Shown in pieces: positions 13,473 to 64,000 of a stretch of 64,000 nucleotides of DNA. The first letter of the stretch is position 1. Each line of letters begins with the position of its first letter. The notes under the pieces are model-generated. The model did not search any database. It was given only the letters and a program-made list of their open reading frames with translations, and was not told the DNA's origin. A program made the translations under genes and the position numbers. The DNA is from Pelecanus crispus (taxonomy: Eukaryota > Chordata > Aves > Pelecaniformes > Pelecanidae), in contig NC_134646.1 in the NCBI RefSeq assembly GCF_030463565.1, positions 66,915,710 through 66,979,709 on the forward strand. Reading direction: 5' to 3'.

Positions 13473-16400
13473 GAAGACAAAAAGAAGTTTGAACCAGCAT
13501 TGCTTTATTGAGGCCATGTAGGCTGCATAACACCTAACAAGCACAGATGGGTCCCAGCTATTCTCTTTTCTGGAGGCATCTCCTACAACAAGGAAATGTT
13601 CACTGACGTGATGCAAGATGAGGCCCAAGAAAATGAAGCCTGAAAGCAAGCTGCTGCCTTCAGAACAAGTTATCTGCTTTGCAGTCCAGGTCTGAAGAGT
13701 CTGAGCAAGACTATGGCAACAGCATGCTCCCCACCATCCTCTTTCCCAGTACTTTCCAGATTGGGGCAGAAAGCAAGCACTTGCATAACAAATCAACCTG
13801 CACATGTATAGATCAACTATCCTATGTGCCTAGGGCAGGCACAGTTATAACTCAAGAAAAAGGCCATACATAAGGTTCACCTTTGCAAAGGCAGAATTGT
13901 GTAGAAGACCACTACTCTAAATACAAAAATGAGCCTCAGGGCACGTGAGACAGTTCTTTATATTGACCTACATATGGCTGTTACAATTTTTAAAAATGCT
14001 GCAGGTATAGCGTTCTCCTTGCTTTCAGCTGAGAGACAAGTTGCTCTATCTCTACAAAGAAGGTCACCCACCAGAGTACTGTATTGGTTCTTTTGTTTGT
14101 ACACGAAGCAGAAGCTCTAGCAGCACCTTTCCCTTTGGCAACAGTCTTGCTCGTTAGAGAGAACGGTATCATTACAGCACATGTAATGTAATTTAATAAT
14201 GCATGAATCCCCACCCCCCCAAAAAAATCCCCAAAACTTCTTTCAGCTCCTTTAGGACTCTTATACTGGTTTTCAGATTATACTAAGGTTGTTACTCCCA
14301 GCTGTGAGCTGGGGGTAGAATGGCACGCACTAACAAATAACCTCACTTCTACAAGGCTGGGGCTTTATGGTAGTAAGTTGTCAAGAGGGAGGCTACACAG
14401 CTGCAGCAGTTTAAATCCGCTTTCAGTATTTTTATTGGTTGCTGTGGATTTCTCTGCAAGTGGTCTTTTAACACAGTTGGGAGAAAAAGTTCTGATCATC
14501 TGGGAAGAGAATAAGGAAGACCATTTGTAAAAAAATTTAGCCTAGCTGAGGGAGGTATGATTGCTATGGTTTATTACAAACTATTTCTAGGATATGATGG
14601 ATTTTTAGTCTGTATAATTTTCTACTGCTATTATTTTGTTAAGTAGTCTGGAACTTATTATGAAGATAAGGATTAGTATTTACCACTTTAGATGTTAGTA
14701 GCCCATGAAGTAGAGGTTATTAGATCACCTGTTTCACTGCTCACTAGCTTTTTTTGTAATCTTAGCTTGTTGAAACTGTGTATGCTCTATATAGATAGCA
14801 GAAACTAAGCAAATAAATTTCCTAATACTTAGGCAGATACTCAGAGTGAAGATGTACCACTGGTAGATCCAGCATGCCTAATCTTAGGCATGAATATGAA
14901 TGTTTTACAGATTATATTAAAGAAGACTTAAAAAAAAAAAAAGTCTTCAAGAGCTAATGCAATAGTGAATAAGAGATGATTGTACTCAATACAAAAAGAA
15001 TTAAAAACATATACTGATGTAGTACATTTTTCCTTCTGCTCATGTGAAAAAATTTGCAAAGAAAATGCAAGAAAAAATGCAAGAAAGAATCAGACCTTTG
15101 CAAAAGGAGTACCAAGTGAAAAACTTGTATTTGCTCCTTTTCCAATATTCTAGCACAAGATCAAAAAACTAGCTTGAAATTGTCATTTTCTCTGACTATA
15201 AACAGTTCCCCATGAAACAGTTACTACTCCCTATTTAGGGAGCTTCTCCCAAGATTTCAGACTTGGCCTAGAAAGCAGTCAGATCGTAAGGAGCTTAAAA
15301 GATAAACTGCCTTCACACACATGTTAGCCTGTAGCTTCAGACATTTCCCAATGTAGAAGGTATTAAAACAATGCCACTTTAACAACAAAGATCTAGAAGT
15401 TACCGGAACAACATGTAAATTCAGTATATAATAACTGTAAATTAGACGTATAACTGAATTTACTCAGGGGTGATATTTTGTATTTACACTGTCTCTTCAA
15501 CTTACATTCAAAGTGCATAATGAATACTTGCTCTTGCAAGGTTTCTCAGAGGGTACTACGGGTGACCGTAACGCCTTAGCAGGTGACTGAGGGGCTTAGA
15601 ATAGCAGCTGATTGTCTACAACAATGTATTTCCTTCTAGAGAATGGGGTTTGTTTCAAAAAGTGATTTGTCACTCTGGCTAATGTTCTAGTAGATAGAAC
15701 AACTGCAATCTCTCTCTCCTTTATGAAACGTTACCATTCAGACCTTTCTGACCTGCAGACTCAGTTACAATGGTGTGTTCTATATGGGGTAATGTTTAAT
15801 AACCATTTGCAAAATTCAGATAGTGCCTGTATGGCTGATAAAGTTTGCTGTCATGGCAATACTGCTGTTGCCATGCTGGCTTCCTACAGTGTACTTCCCA
15901 GAGCAATTCAAAGTGTTGATTTATATATACTTGAAGTGTTGCAAAGTTTAGCTTCTGTAATTACAGAGAAGCTGCCTCTTTTCTTCACTGTAGAAATTGA
16001 GATCAGTTCATGTATTCATCTTCGTATTTTTAAATTTGAAAAATGTGGAAGTCTGACATTTTTAAACATACTCTGATTGTGGGTTCTTGTCTCAAGTATT
16101 TTTTCTCTGACGATATGACAGAACATGAGGATAAGATCCATTTATTTACATGGGCTTGGTGGGGGAGGACAGAATGAGAGCTTGTCTGTGGATAATCATT
16201 TGCATTTAATGTTCCTGAGTAATTTTTGAAGGGTATTACCCATTTTTATATATATACACACACACATATTCTTTTAAAACAGTGATTGCAATGATAATTA
16301 TCAGAAATACTTCCAGTTTTAATATTTTTAAATTAGTTTGCAGGAAATTATTTAATATCATGTTTTGTAGATGTATCAAAAATAGGAGTTAGACTTGTTT

Positions 16401-17370
16401 TTAAAAAGAAAACTATTAAAAAAAAAAATATGGGCAGTGCAAGTGTGCCCATAGCAATGGGAGCATACAGACTGTAGCTTAGGGTCTACTGCAAGCCAGC
16501 CATAGAAGAGATATGTACTACAGAGGTCTTAGAGCTCTAACACACAAGCTTTAGCAGATTTAACCTCCCCTCGCTGTCTGTCTTACAGCTCTGCTCATTA
16601 TTATGGCTTCCATTGCAGCAGCGGTTTGTAGTTTCACTTCACCATCCCCTGTTTTAGCTTAAGCTGTTGAAGAAGGTGGGTTTCAGCTAAGATGCTAGAC
16701 TGGATAGATCTCATTTTTCTGCCCTTTATAGACTTGGTAATCTCTAGCAAAGGGGTGAAGCAATTGGCTACAGGCAATAATATCCTAAACTGTGACACTA
16801 GACTTTTCTAGTGGGTAGGTCTTTGAATTATGGCTTGTCTGAGACCCATGTTTATTCTTTTGGGGAGAAGGCAATGCACAATCATAACATTATCTCTAAA
16901 ATATTATTATTTTTTTATTCTCCTAAGCCATTGTTTCAGTTTTAAATGTTAATGCTCCTTTCAACCCAAATAGCATAGTATGTATTATGCCCATAACAAA
17001 AGCAAAGAAATATTCACTGGAAATTGTCTAAGAGGATTTTGATACCAGTGAGTATACTTTTTAGAAGTAGGGTAAGAAATGAGAGTAGAAGAGTAGATAG
17101 TCAAATGGCAACTCATATAAATGTCTCCTGTTTCAGTAATCGAAGATTTTCATTTTTATAGCTGCATATAAAAGACTTGGGGGGGGGGACACACACGACA
17201 TAAAACCCTCTTATTTTAAAAATGTCTTTGAAAAGCAGAAAATATGCTTAAATATGCCCTATTTTACACATTCCTTTCATCCTTTAGGCTTTTGACGTAA
17301 TGCTTATCTCTTTGTCATTATGTCAATTTGTGCTTACCAATCTTTTTTCCTCTTGTCTCATCTTACATTT
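13473..17370. other. Intergenic DNA, no gene recognised
   Basis: No gene is supported. A minus-strand frame of 121 codons covers 13440-13805 and overlaps a minus-strand AATAAA at 13503-13508, but the product resembles nothing I know. A 117-codon plus-strand frame at 15723-16076 is also unrecognised; inside it, two facing copies of an RFX/X-box-like half site (CATGGCAA at 15852-15859 and TTGCCATG at 15868-15875) form a small inverted repeat. A short (TA)n(CA)n microsatellite lies near 16247-16267 and a run of ten G at 17179-17188. Confidence 0.6.
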
Positions 17371-17494
17371 AGGCTGTAATCCTGCAAACACTTACCTACA
17401 TGCTTAGTTTTGCTACTCTTAGTAATCCCTTTGAAGTTAAAAGGATTATTTGAATTAGTAAAATAAGGCATGCATGTGCTTGCAGGATGAAGGC
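17371..17494. mobile_element. Palindromic MITE-like relic
   Basis: The ends are near inverted copies: ATCCTGCAAACAC at 17379-17391 faces ATGTGCTTGCAGGAT at about 17474-17488, and the inner segments acatgctta and aaggcatgcat continue the symmetry. The centre has agtaatccctttgaag. From memory this matches an old palindromic repeat found in reptile and bird genomes whose ends read like 'atcctgcaaac acttac'. I cannot assign it to a named family. It probably derives from a non-autonomous DNA transposon. Confidence 0.5.
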
Positions 17495-19889
17495 CTTAAC
17501 ATTGTAAACTCTTTGGGATGGGACCAGATTGTTTATTATGCAGTCGTACAGCTCAAAGCACGGTTGGGTGGAGGATGAGTTCAGGAGTTTGCAAAAGTAT
17601 TGTTAACAGAGTGAACTAGTATGTGGGATATCGCTCTGGGGCATAGCACTCAAGTAGCTGCTCACCCAACTAACACACAATCCTCTTCCCTTCTTTTTTG
17701 CATTTGCTGCTGAGGTATAGCAGAGCTCTCCAGGCGCCCGTTGTTGGACAGTTGCTGCCTTCGGAGAACCACACAGCAGTAGCTGCTCATCCCAACTAAT
17801 GCACATAATGCTTTTATCTTCTTCCCCTGTTTTCCCACTTTCCAGGGAGACCTAGCCACTTTTTTTTTTTTTAACTCCCTTCTCAGAGAAGCTAAATGTG
17901 TGCTATTCAAACAGTCAATTTCAAAAACCATTTGCTTTTGTTTAAGACAGCCTTCATTTAAAATCCACTTGGGGAGATGTGTAGAAAACCTTCCCCTAGC
18001 TGCATTCTGAGAACACAGCTCTGTGTACACTATCACAGCATCAGAAAAAAGCAGCTTGATACTTGGGATAGAGACACCCTGTAACACTTATCCTCTGGTA
18101 ACTTCTGACACAGATATTCCAGTGTTTTTTGTAATACATCTTGAAAAATTACTTCCTGTTTCACCTGGAAAGCTCAAAATCCCGTTTTCCAGGAAAATTT
18201 ATTTCAGTTGATAACTCTAAGCAGACAAATGTTATTTTTATCACACTAGCGTTTAGAACTCCACAATTGAGCTGTGGGTGCCATTTTGTTATATTGTCTA
18301 AAATTAGGGACAGGAATGCTCTTCGACCAAAGAACATACTTTAAGGACTAGTCTTCATGACATATTTTAGTAGTTATACTGATGTAATCCCAGAAAATCT
18401 TTGGAACATGAAGCTATGGACAAACACCCACTTGCTGAGCTGGCTGTACTTGTGGAACAGGTCACTGCTGCTAGATGATCTTTCCTGACCACTTTTGTAT
18501 TTGTTAGCTGAGCCATTTATGTCAATGCTCCCTTGCTCTCACAGTCAGATAGAGTTAAAAAAATTTATTATTTAAAACATCTGAACTAACCCAATTCCTT
18601 TGACCAAAATGCTTAGGAAGTGAGTGCTCATGCAAGTAGCTGAGCAAAGGTTGTGGTAATCTCGGGGAGAAGGGCTGTGAAGAGCAACGTGGAGCAAGCC
18701 TTGCAAAGTGCATGTTTTTCAACAAATGTACCTAGAGGAAGAGAGGTATCAATATGATGGTAGTGCTTTCATTTCTATCTTAAAACTACTTGTCTATGGT
18801 GTGAATTTGAATCACTACAGTCCTGCTGAAGGAGCATGAAATAGACTGGGAACGGAGAGGGAAGGAACAGAGAACAGAATGTCCAGTGGTTGATGTTCTC
18901 CATATAGCTGTCAGAGAAGTATCAAGAACAGTGGCTCTTGCCTTTCCAGAAGCCCTTAGAGACTGGCTTTTATGAGCTGTGCTGAAGTATCAAGTGACTG
19001 CACTGGAAGGCGAGGCAGCCAACTGAGGCTTAGTGCTGGGAGGGAGCAGAAAAGGCTGAAGGAAGTTGTTGTGTGAGAGCAGAGCCTGGTCAGTCGAGCA
19101 GTAAGTGTGCTTCTGTTGTGAAGACACGGTCATTAGAGGCATCCCATTGCCTGACTTCAGCTTTTCCTGCCCAGGCTCACCTGTGCCTTCAGTTAGAGGC
19201 CAAGTTCTGTTTGTGTGGATGGTTAACCCAGCTCTTCAAAAGTGCTGGGGGAGGTAGGAGGTGGGGAACACAGCTCAGAAGCACAAGAAACAACTCTGAA
19301 GACCAACTCTTCCGGACCAGGCTTAAGCCTGCAGATTTCTGCTGGCAGTTGTGCTGGTTGGAGGTGTGAAAAATAACTAATTACAGCTGTAACTGTTCAA
19401 GCAAAACCTAACCGTAGTGAGGAAATGGCACTTGAACTCAGGCGTTTCGTTCCACTTCAGGAAATGCGTTACTAAATGCCATTGTAGCTGTGCTCAGGCT
19501 TAGAAGACTTTGACGTAGTAGAACTAAAGAGGTCCGCTGGTGTTTGTGTTATGAACATGGGCTTCCCTTGTACTGGTCATCTTACACAGGCACCGTAGAG
19601 AAACCATAAGAGAAAGTGGCAAAAAGTAGTAACTGCGTTTCCGCGTCTCTGGAAGACAGTTAAAATTTTTCCTCATGGAATATGCTGCCATGAATACTTA
19701 TTGTCGATGCGTGAGTAGTCAAAGGCTGTATGCGCTTTTACAGCACGCAGCTTTGATGTCCCTGCTTTTCTAATATTCCCGCTGCTACAGATGACTTGTG
19801 AGAGACTGCCCTGTTCCCCACGCAGGGATAACACGCCCAGGGAAGCCTGTCACGGCCTAAAGCAGGGGCTTGCCAAGGTGGTTATCCTG
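17495..19889. other. Upstream flank of DHX15, no gene recognised
   Basis: I see no gene here. A 141-codon minus-strand frame at 17662-18087 has no recognisable domain. A short imperfect direct repeat (AGTAGCTGCTCA followed by cccaactaa) occurs at 17653-17679 and again at 17778-17805, about 125 bases apart. GC content starts to rise from about 19,050 toward the CpG island. Confidence 0.6.
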
Positions 19890-20015
19890 GTTTAAACTCC
19901 TTCTGTGCCAACTCCCGTTCCGGCGCAGGCGTGCCCGGGCGAACACAAAGGGCGGTGGAAGGGGGCTCTTCTTGCCGGGCGCCCATGGCGGCAGCCACGC
20001 CGCCAGCCCCGAGCA

Positions 20016-20043
20016 GGGCCGGGCTGGGGGGGAGACGGGGGGG
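20016..20043 (+). promoter_or_regulatory. Promoter G-quadruplex motif
   Basis: The + strand has four G-runs of 3, 3, 7 and 7 separated by 2-4 bases, a strong intramolecular G-quadruplex motif within the CpG island, about 150-170 bases upstream of the likely transcription start. Whether it folds is untested. Confidence 0.6.
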
Positions 20044-20183
20044 TGACGGACCCCGAGCGGCCCCAACCCCCCCCGCCCCCCGCCGCCATCATGGCGGGCC
20101 CCGCGCGGCCGCTGGAGCGCGCGGGGCGGGGCCGACCGTTGGGCGCGCGCTAGCGTCTCGCGCAGCCCCGGCGCTTCCTTCCG

Positions 20184-20194
20184 GCCGCCATTTT
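20184..20194 (+). promoter_or_regulatory. YY1-type core promoter element
   Basis: GCCGCCATTTT matches the YY1 consensus (CCAT core with flanking GCCGC and TTT). In TATA-less promoters this element often sits just downstream of the start site. It abuts the ETS-like TTCCGG at 20179-20184. Assignment is by motif only. Confidence 0.6.
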
Positions 20195-20340
20195 AGTGGC
20201 TGTGCCTGGCCTCGCGGCGCCGCCGCCGCTGCTGCTCGAGGAGCGGAGAGCGCGCGCCCCGCCGCACCCGGCCCCGGCCCGACCGACCGAGCGCGCGACC
20301 GAGCGCCGCATCCAGCGGCTGCTCCCCACCCGCCGCCGCC

Positions 20341-60559
<40,219 letters not shown>

Positions 60560-62362
60560 TAATTTATCAAAACTTTATGAATGTTACTTAAATTATATAT
60601 GGCTAACTATATTACCACTTAGTGTTTGTCAGGTTGCTTGGTTATTGCTCAAGTAGTACGTTCTTCAGTCAGATTTTATTTGGAAGAGAAGTTGTAGGCA
60701 GTCTTACTGGTATCAAAATAGTGTTTCTGGCATGACCAGTGAGGAATTGACCACTAACTTCTGAATCGCTGAGGAAGTAACTTCATAAAACATTTCAAAC
60801 TAACTGCAGAATACGTAGTTTTTAAATTATTTGTAATCTGATACAAACAGGAGAAGTACAGTTGTATATAACTATTAATTATATGTAATCCTTATAGAAG
60901 GAGAGTATTTTCTTTCGCATACTTTGCCATATTTATATTTAACTTTTAAATTACATGAGTTGTGAGTACTGGAGCAGGTCTATAATATCAACGTGTATGC
61001 TGTTTGTAACTCACTCGCCTCTTGAACCAAGATGGCGTGGAAGCCAGTCTCCACTGCTGCCTCCTGGATGCTTTGCACTTCATGTATTAAGCATGCCTCC
61101 AAGCTAGAATGCAGGCTGTGGTTTTTTCTTTGGGTTGTTTTTTGTGGTTTTGGTAGAGGTTTTTTTTGTTTTGGTGGTGGGGTTTTTTTTGGCATAGTCC
61201 CTTTGTGCTGTGTGTTTTCTCTTCAGCATTCGTCCCTGGTTCTAGAAGAGTCCTTTTGTCTCTTGCAGACCCGGGGTACAGAACCTTTAATGGGAGTGAG
61301 TTTTCATCCTCATTGACTCTGGGTTGTTGTGATAACATTTGTTCCCAGCAAACATGCATTGTGACGCATCTCAGGAAGGTCTCTTCTAGAGCCTAGTATC
61401 TCACTTCTGGAGAACACAACCTTGTTGTCTCTAAGAGGCTGACCAGTGCCTATGGCATCTCCTCATTTTTCACTTGAGCTGTGCTCTAGTGGTATTTGAG
61501 CACAAAAGCTTTTGAGTTGAAAAGGGAACCATAGGTTAGCACTGTGCAGCTTAGAATGTCAAGCAGCTTGACAGGCATGCACGTGCCACATCCTGACTGG
61601 GGTGCAGGCTTGGGTACCATGTGTGTTTAACACTCCCTCCAAGGAAGCAGTGCCTTCCCAGAGCTAGGCCAGCCAGCCAGTCTGTAGCAGAAACATGTTT
61701 CTGGGTTTTCGGAATAGAGGCATATCAGTGTCAGCAACTGCATTTCACTGTAATGCAAATGGGAGATCAAGGCTGCTGGCTGCTTTTAGATATTGAAATA
61801 GTTCTAAAACCTGACTTGCTGTAACCTTTCAGACAAGCAAGCTAGTCACTGTATTCAGCCCTTGCTTTTGGGATGCGTTTTTCTTCATCTTTCTTGGGGG
61901 GAATGCTTTAATACATATTCCCACCTACACCTTTAATTCTGTAAATATCCTTGCTGGGCCTGGGCTGGCTGAGGCAGCTCTGATTGCCACAGTTACACTT
62001 CTGTTTGGCAGAGTATCCTGTTGTTTCCTTTATTTGCTTGGATGTATGGGAGGTCATGTCCTTGGAAGTTTGTACACTGTCAGTTTGTTTTATGTTACTC
62101 TGAGTGAAACTCTTCCTCTAATAGGTGTTTTCCTGCCATGGATGTGGAAGTGCACTGTTGGGGCAGGTAGCTTTTTGGTCTCTAATGCTCAGGAGTTAAA
62201 GATCTGACTTTGTATTTTTGCTGCTAGTAGAGCAGTAGGCTCACATAGATGAAAATGAAAGCCTTTCCAGAAGTCTCCTCAGGCTTCCATGCTCAATAGG
62301 TTGTTTACTGCCCCCCTCACCCAAAATACCTAATTGAATTTTTGGGCTGAATGAAGAAATAG

Positions 62363-62934
62363 TGTTGTGGTTTAGCCCCAGCCAGCAACTAAGCACCACG
62401 CAGCCGCTCGCTCACTCCCCCTACCCCGATGGGATGGGGGAGAGAATCGGAGGAGTAAGAGTGAGAAACACTCCTGGGTTGAGATAAGAACAGTTTAATA
62501 ATTGAAATAAAGTAAAATAGTAATGCTAATAGTAACAGTATAATAATGATGATAATAATAATGATACACGAAGCAAGTGATGCACAATGCAATTGCTCAC
62601 CACCCGCCGACCGATACCCAGACAGTTCCCGAGCAGCGATTGCTGCTCCCTGGCCACCCCCCCCCCAGTTTATATACTGAGCATGACGTCATATGGTATG
62701 GAATAGCCCTTTGGGCAGTTTGGGTCAACTATTCTGGCTGTGCCCCCTCCCAGTTTCTTGTGCACCTGGCAGAGCATGGGAAGCTGAAAAAGTCCTTGAC
62801 TAGCATAAGCAGTACTCAGCAACAACTAAAAACATCAGCATGTTATCAACATTCTTCTCCTACTAAATCCAAAACACAGCACTATGCCTGCTGCTAGGAA
62901 GAAAATTAACTCTGCCCCAGCCGAAACCAGGACA
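62363..62934 (-). mobile_element. Solo LTR of an avian endogenous retrovirus, antisense to DHX15, well preserved
   Basis: A 572-bp LTR flanked by the perfect 5-bp duplication AATAG (62358-62362 and 62935-62939). On the minus strand it runs TG...CA, with a perfect CRE TGACGTCA (62684-62691), a TATA box TATATAAA (62669-62676), and ATTAAA (62494-62499), so the U3-R-U5 order is minus-strand. A (TAA/TGA)n-like stretch at 62535-62565 is probably a replication-slippage expansion. No viral gene is present. It is the better-preserved relative of the LTR at 50315-50866 and keeps a complete-looking core promoter. Confidence 0.92.
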
Positions 62935-63466
62935 AATAGCTATGGCAGATCTGTTGAAGGCATTTGGAGTGGAAGCCATTTCAACAGTTTCTCTTCTCCT
63001 TTGATGTATTTGAGTCCATTGTATTTTATTTTGAGTTTCTTTGACTCTTTAACCTACATGGTAATGTGATACCTGTTTGACCTTGACTCTGAATCTTCTC
63101 TTGTGAATTCCATGTTGCTTTGAGTAACCTTCAGTGGAAAAAATATTAAATGCCTATAAAAACTTACAAATACTCAAGAGATGTTATTTGCAAGCAGCAG
63201 AAGTACTCAAATGCACATTGTGGCCTCTTAAAGCAGATATTCAAACTCTGGCATTTTGGGGGTTCTTGTTCAGGAAACTTGACTAATGAAATGCATACAT
63301 CAGTCTTTGTCGTATTAGTACAGAACATGTGTGGAATTCCAAGTCTGAGCACTTGCAGAGTATGTGCACATACAGTAGTCTGTGCATGTAAAGTACTAAG
63401 GTCTGTGGGCAACACATGGCAGAAGTTTAAGTTTAAAAATACAGCGTGAAGTGGAAAAAACAGTAG

Positions 63467-63546
63467 CAGCCATTCTCCTGAAACAGTTCTCATTGACTCC
63501 ATGGTTCAGCCATTCTTCTGAAATAGTTCTCATTGGCTGCATTGTT
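63467..63546. repeat. Two-copy 40-bp imperfect tandem repeat
   Basis: The unit starting CAGCCATTCTCCTGAAACAG is repeated at 63507 with a handful of substitutions (cagccattcttctgaaatag). Old local duplication, with no coding meaning that I can see. Confidence 0.8.
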
Positions 63547-64000
63547 TTATACTTTGCTAATTGCTTACTGTCGTAAAAACAATCACAAAAGTTTCCTGTA
63601 GAAATTTCTGTACTAATCAAGACCTGTGATTGATGTCCAACAGTGCAGGCCCATAATAACTATTGAAATAGTTACATAATTAGTAATAAGTACTGTAAAT
63701 TTGTCTACCTTCAGTTGTGTGTCAGTGACTGATAAATGTGGAATTTCTGCTGGTGGCGCATCATCTTTTTACCCTTCATATTTAAATACAGACTTGAATT
63801 CCAGTAAATCTGCCATAGACAAGGAAAGGGAATAGTAAAATAGTTTAAAACTGCGAACAATTCTGCGTGTAGAAAATCTTCTGGAAGGATAGATATTGGC
63901 AAGAAGTTAAGTGTCTTAAAAAATTTTTGTGCTATGTCTCCTGTTTCTTCTAGTTTTTATAATGGAAAACTTTTATTGGCTTTTTTCAGTAACTGTTTCT

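Noticed and set aside
17662..18087. 141-codon minus-strand open frame
   Set aside because: Resembles no protein I know; its Lys-rich run comes from a poly-T tract on the + strand.
60980..61396. Several open frames on both strands in intron 12 (71-94 codons)
   Set aside because: They mostly translate a T/G-rich low-complexity tract and give Pro/Lys/Gln-rich or Phe/Gly-rich strings.
62389..62897. Open frames of 67-106 codons inside the intron 12 LTR, and similar ones in the intron 6 LTR
   Set aside because: They lie wholly within LTR sequence, which does not code for protein; no viral gene remains between LTRs.

Overview
This is a window of vertebrate nuclear DNA, almost certainly from a bird. 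It contains one protein-coding gene, DHX15, the DEAH-box RNA helicase that is the metazoan counterpart of yeast Prp43. The bird assignment rests on CR1 LINE fragments with the avian-type 3' end, solo LTRs of a type I associate with bird genomes, compact introns and a DHX15 protein close to the vertebrate one. I cannot name the species. The LTR type suggests a non-galliform bird, but that is a weak inference.

Layout. Positions 1 to about 19,890 are AT-rich intergenic DNA with no gene I can support. They hold an old minus-strand CR1 fragment (8714-9270), a plus-strand CR1 3' end followed by an inverted CR1 tail and an AT-rich repeat (13025-13472), and a palindromic MITE-like relic (17371-17494). 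A CpG island at about 19,890-20,900 carries the TATA-less DHX15 promoter, the 5' UTR and exon 1. From 20,341 to 60,490 lie coding exons 1-12 of DHX15 on the + strand. All twelve introns have GT donors, the eleven acceptors inside the window are AG, and codon phase is kept at every junction, giving 670 codons. About 95 more codons, expected in two further exons, lie beyond the right edge. The window ends inside intron 12.

The encoded protein has an Arg/Asp-rich N-terminal tail, both RecA-like helicase domains with every DEAH motif intact, the winged-helix and ratchet (HA2) regions, and the start of the OB-fold. Compared with my memory of human DHX15, the His/Ser/Thr-rich stretch before the helicase core is missing, which explains most of the length difference.

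The introns hold the accessory content: a 1.8-kb CR1 LINE in the 13.3-kb intron 5 that has lost most of its reverse transcriptase; two solo LTRs (introns 6 and 12), both antisense to DHX15 and each flanked by a perfect 5-bp target-site duplication; a perfect 67-bp tandem duplication; several long poly-C tracts, all on the sense strand; and a few stem-loops, two of which resemble microRNA precursors in size and pairing. I found no previously undescribed multi-gene system. The most testable novelties are the two intronic hairpins and the C-tract beside the weak exon 5 donor.
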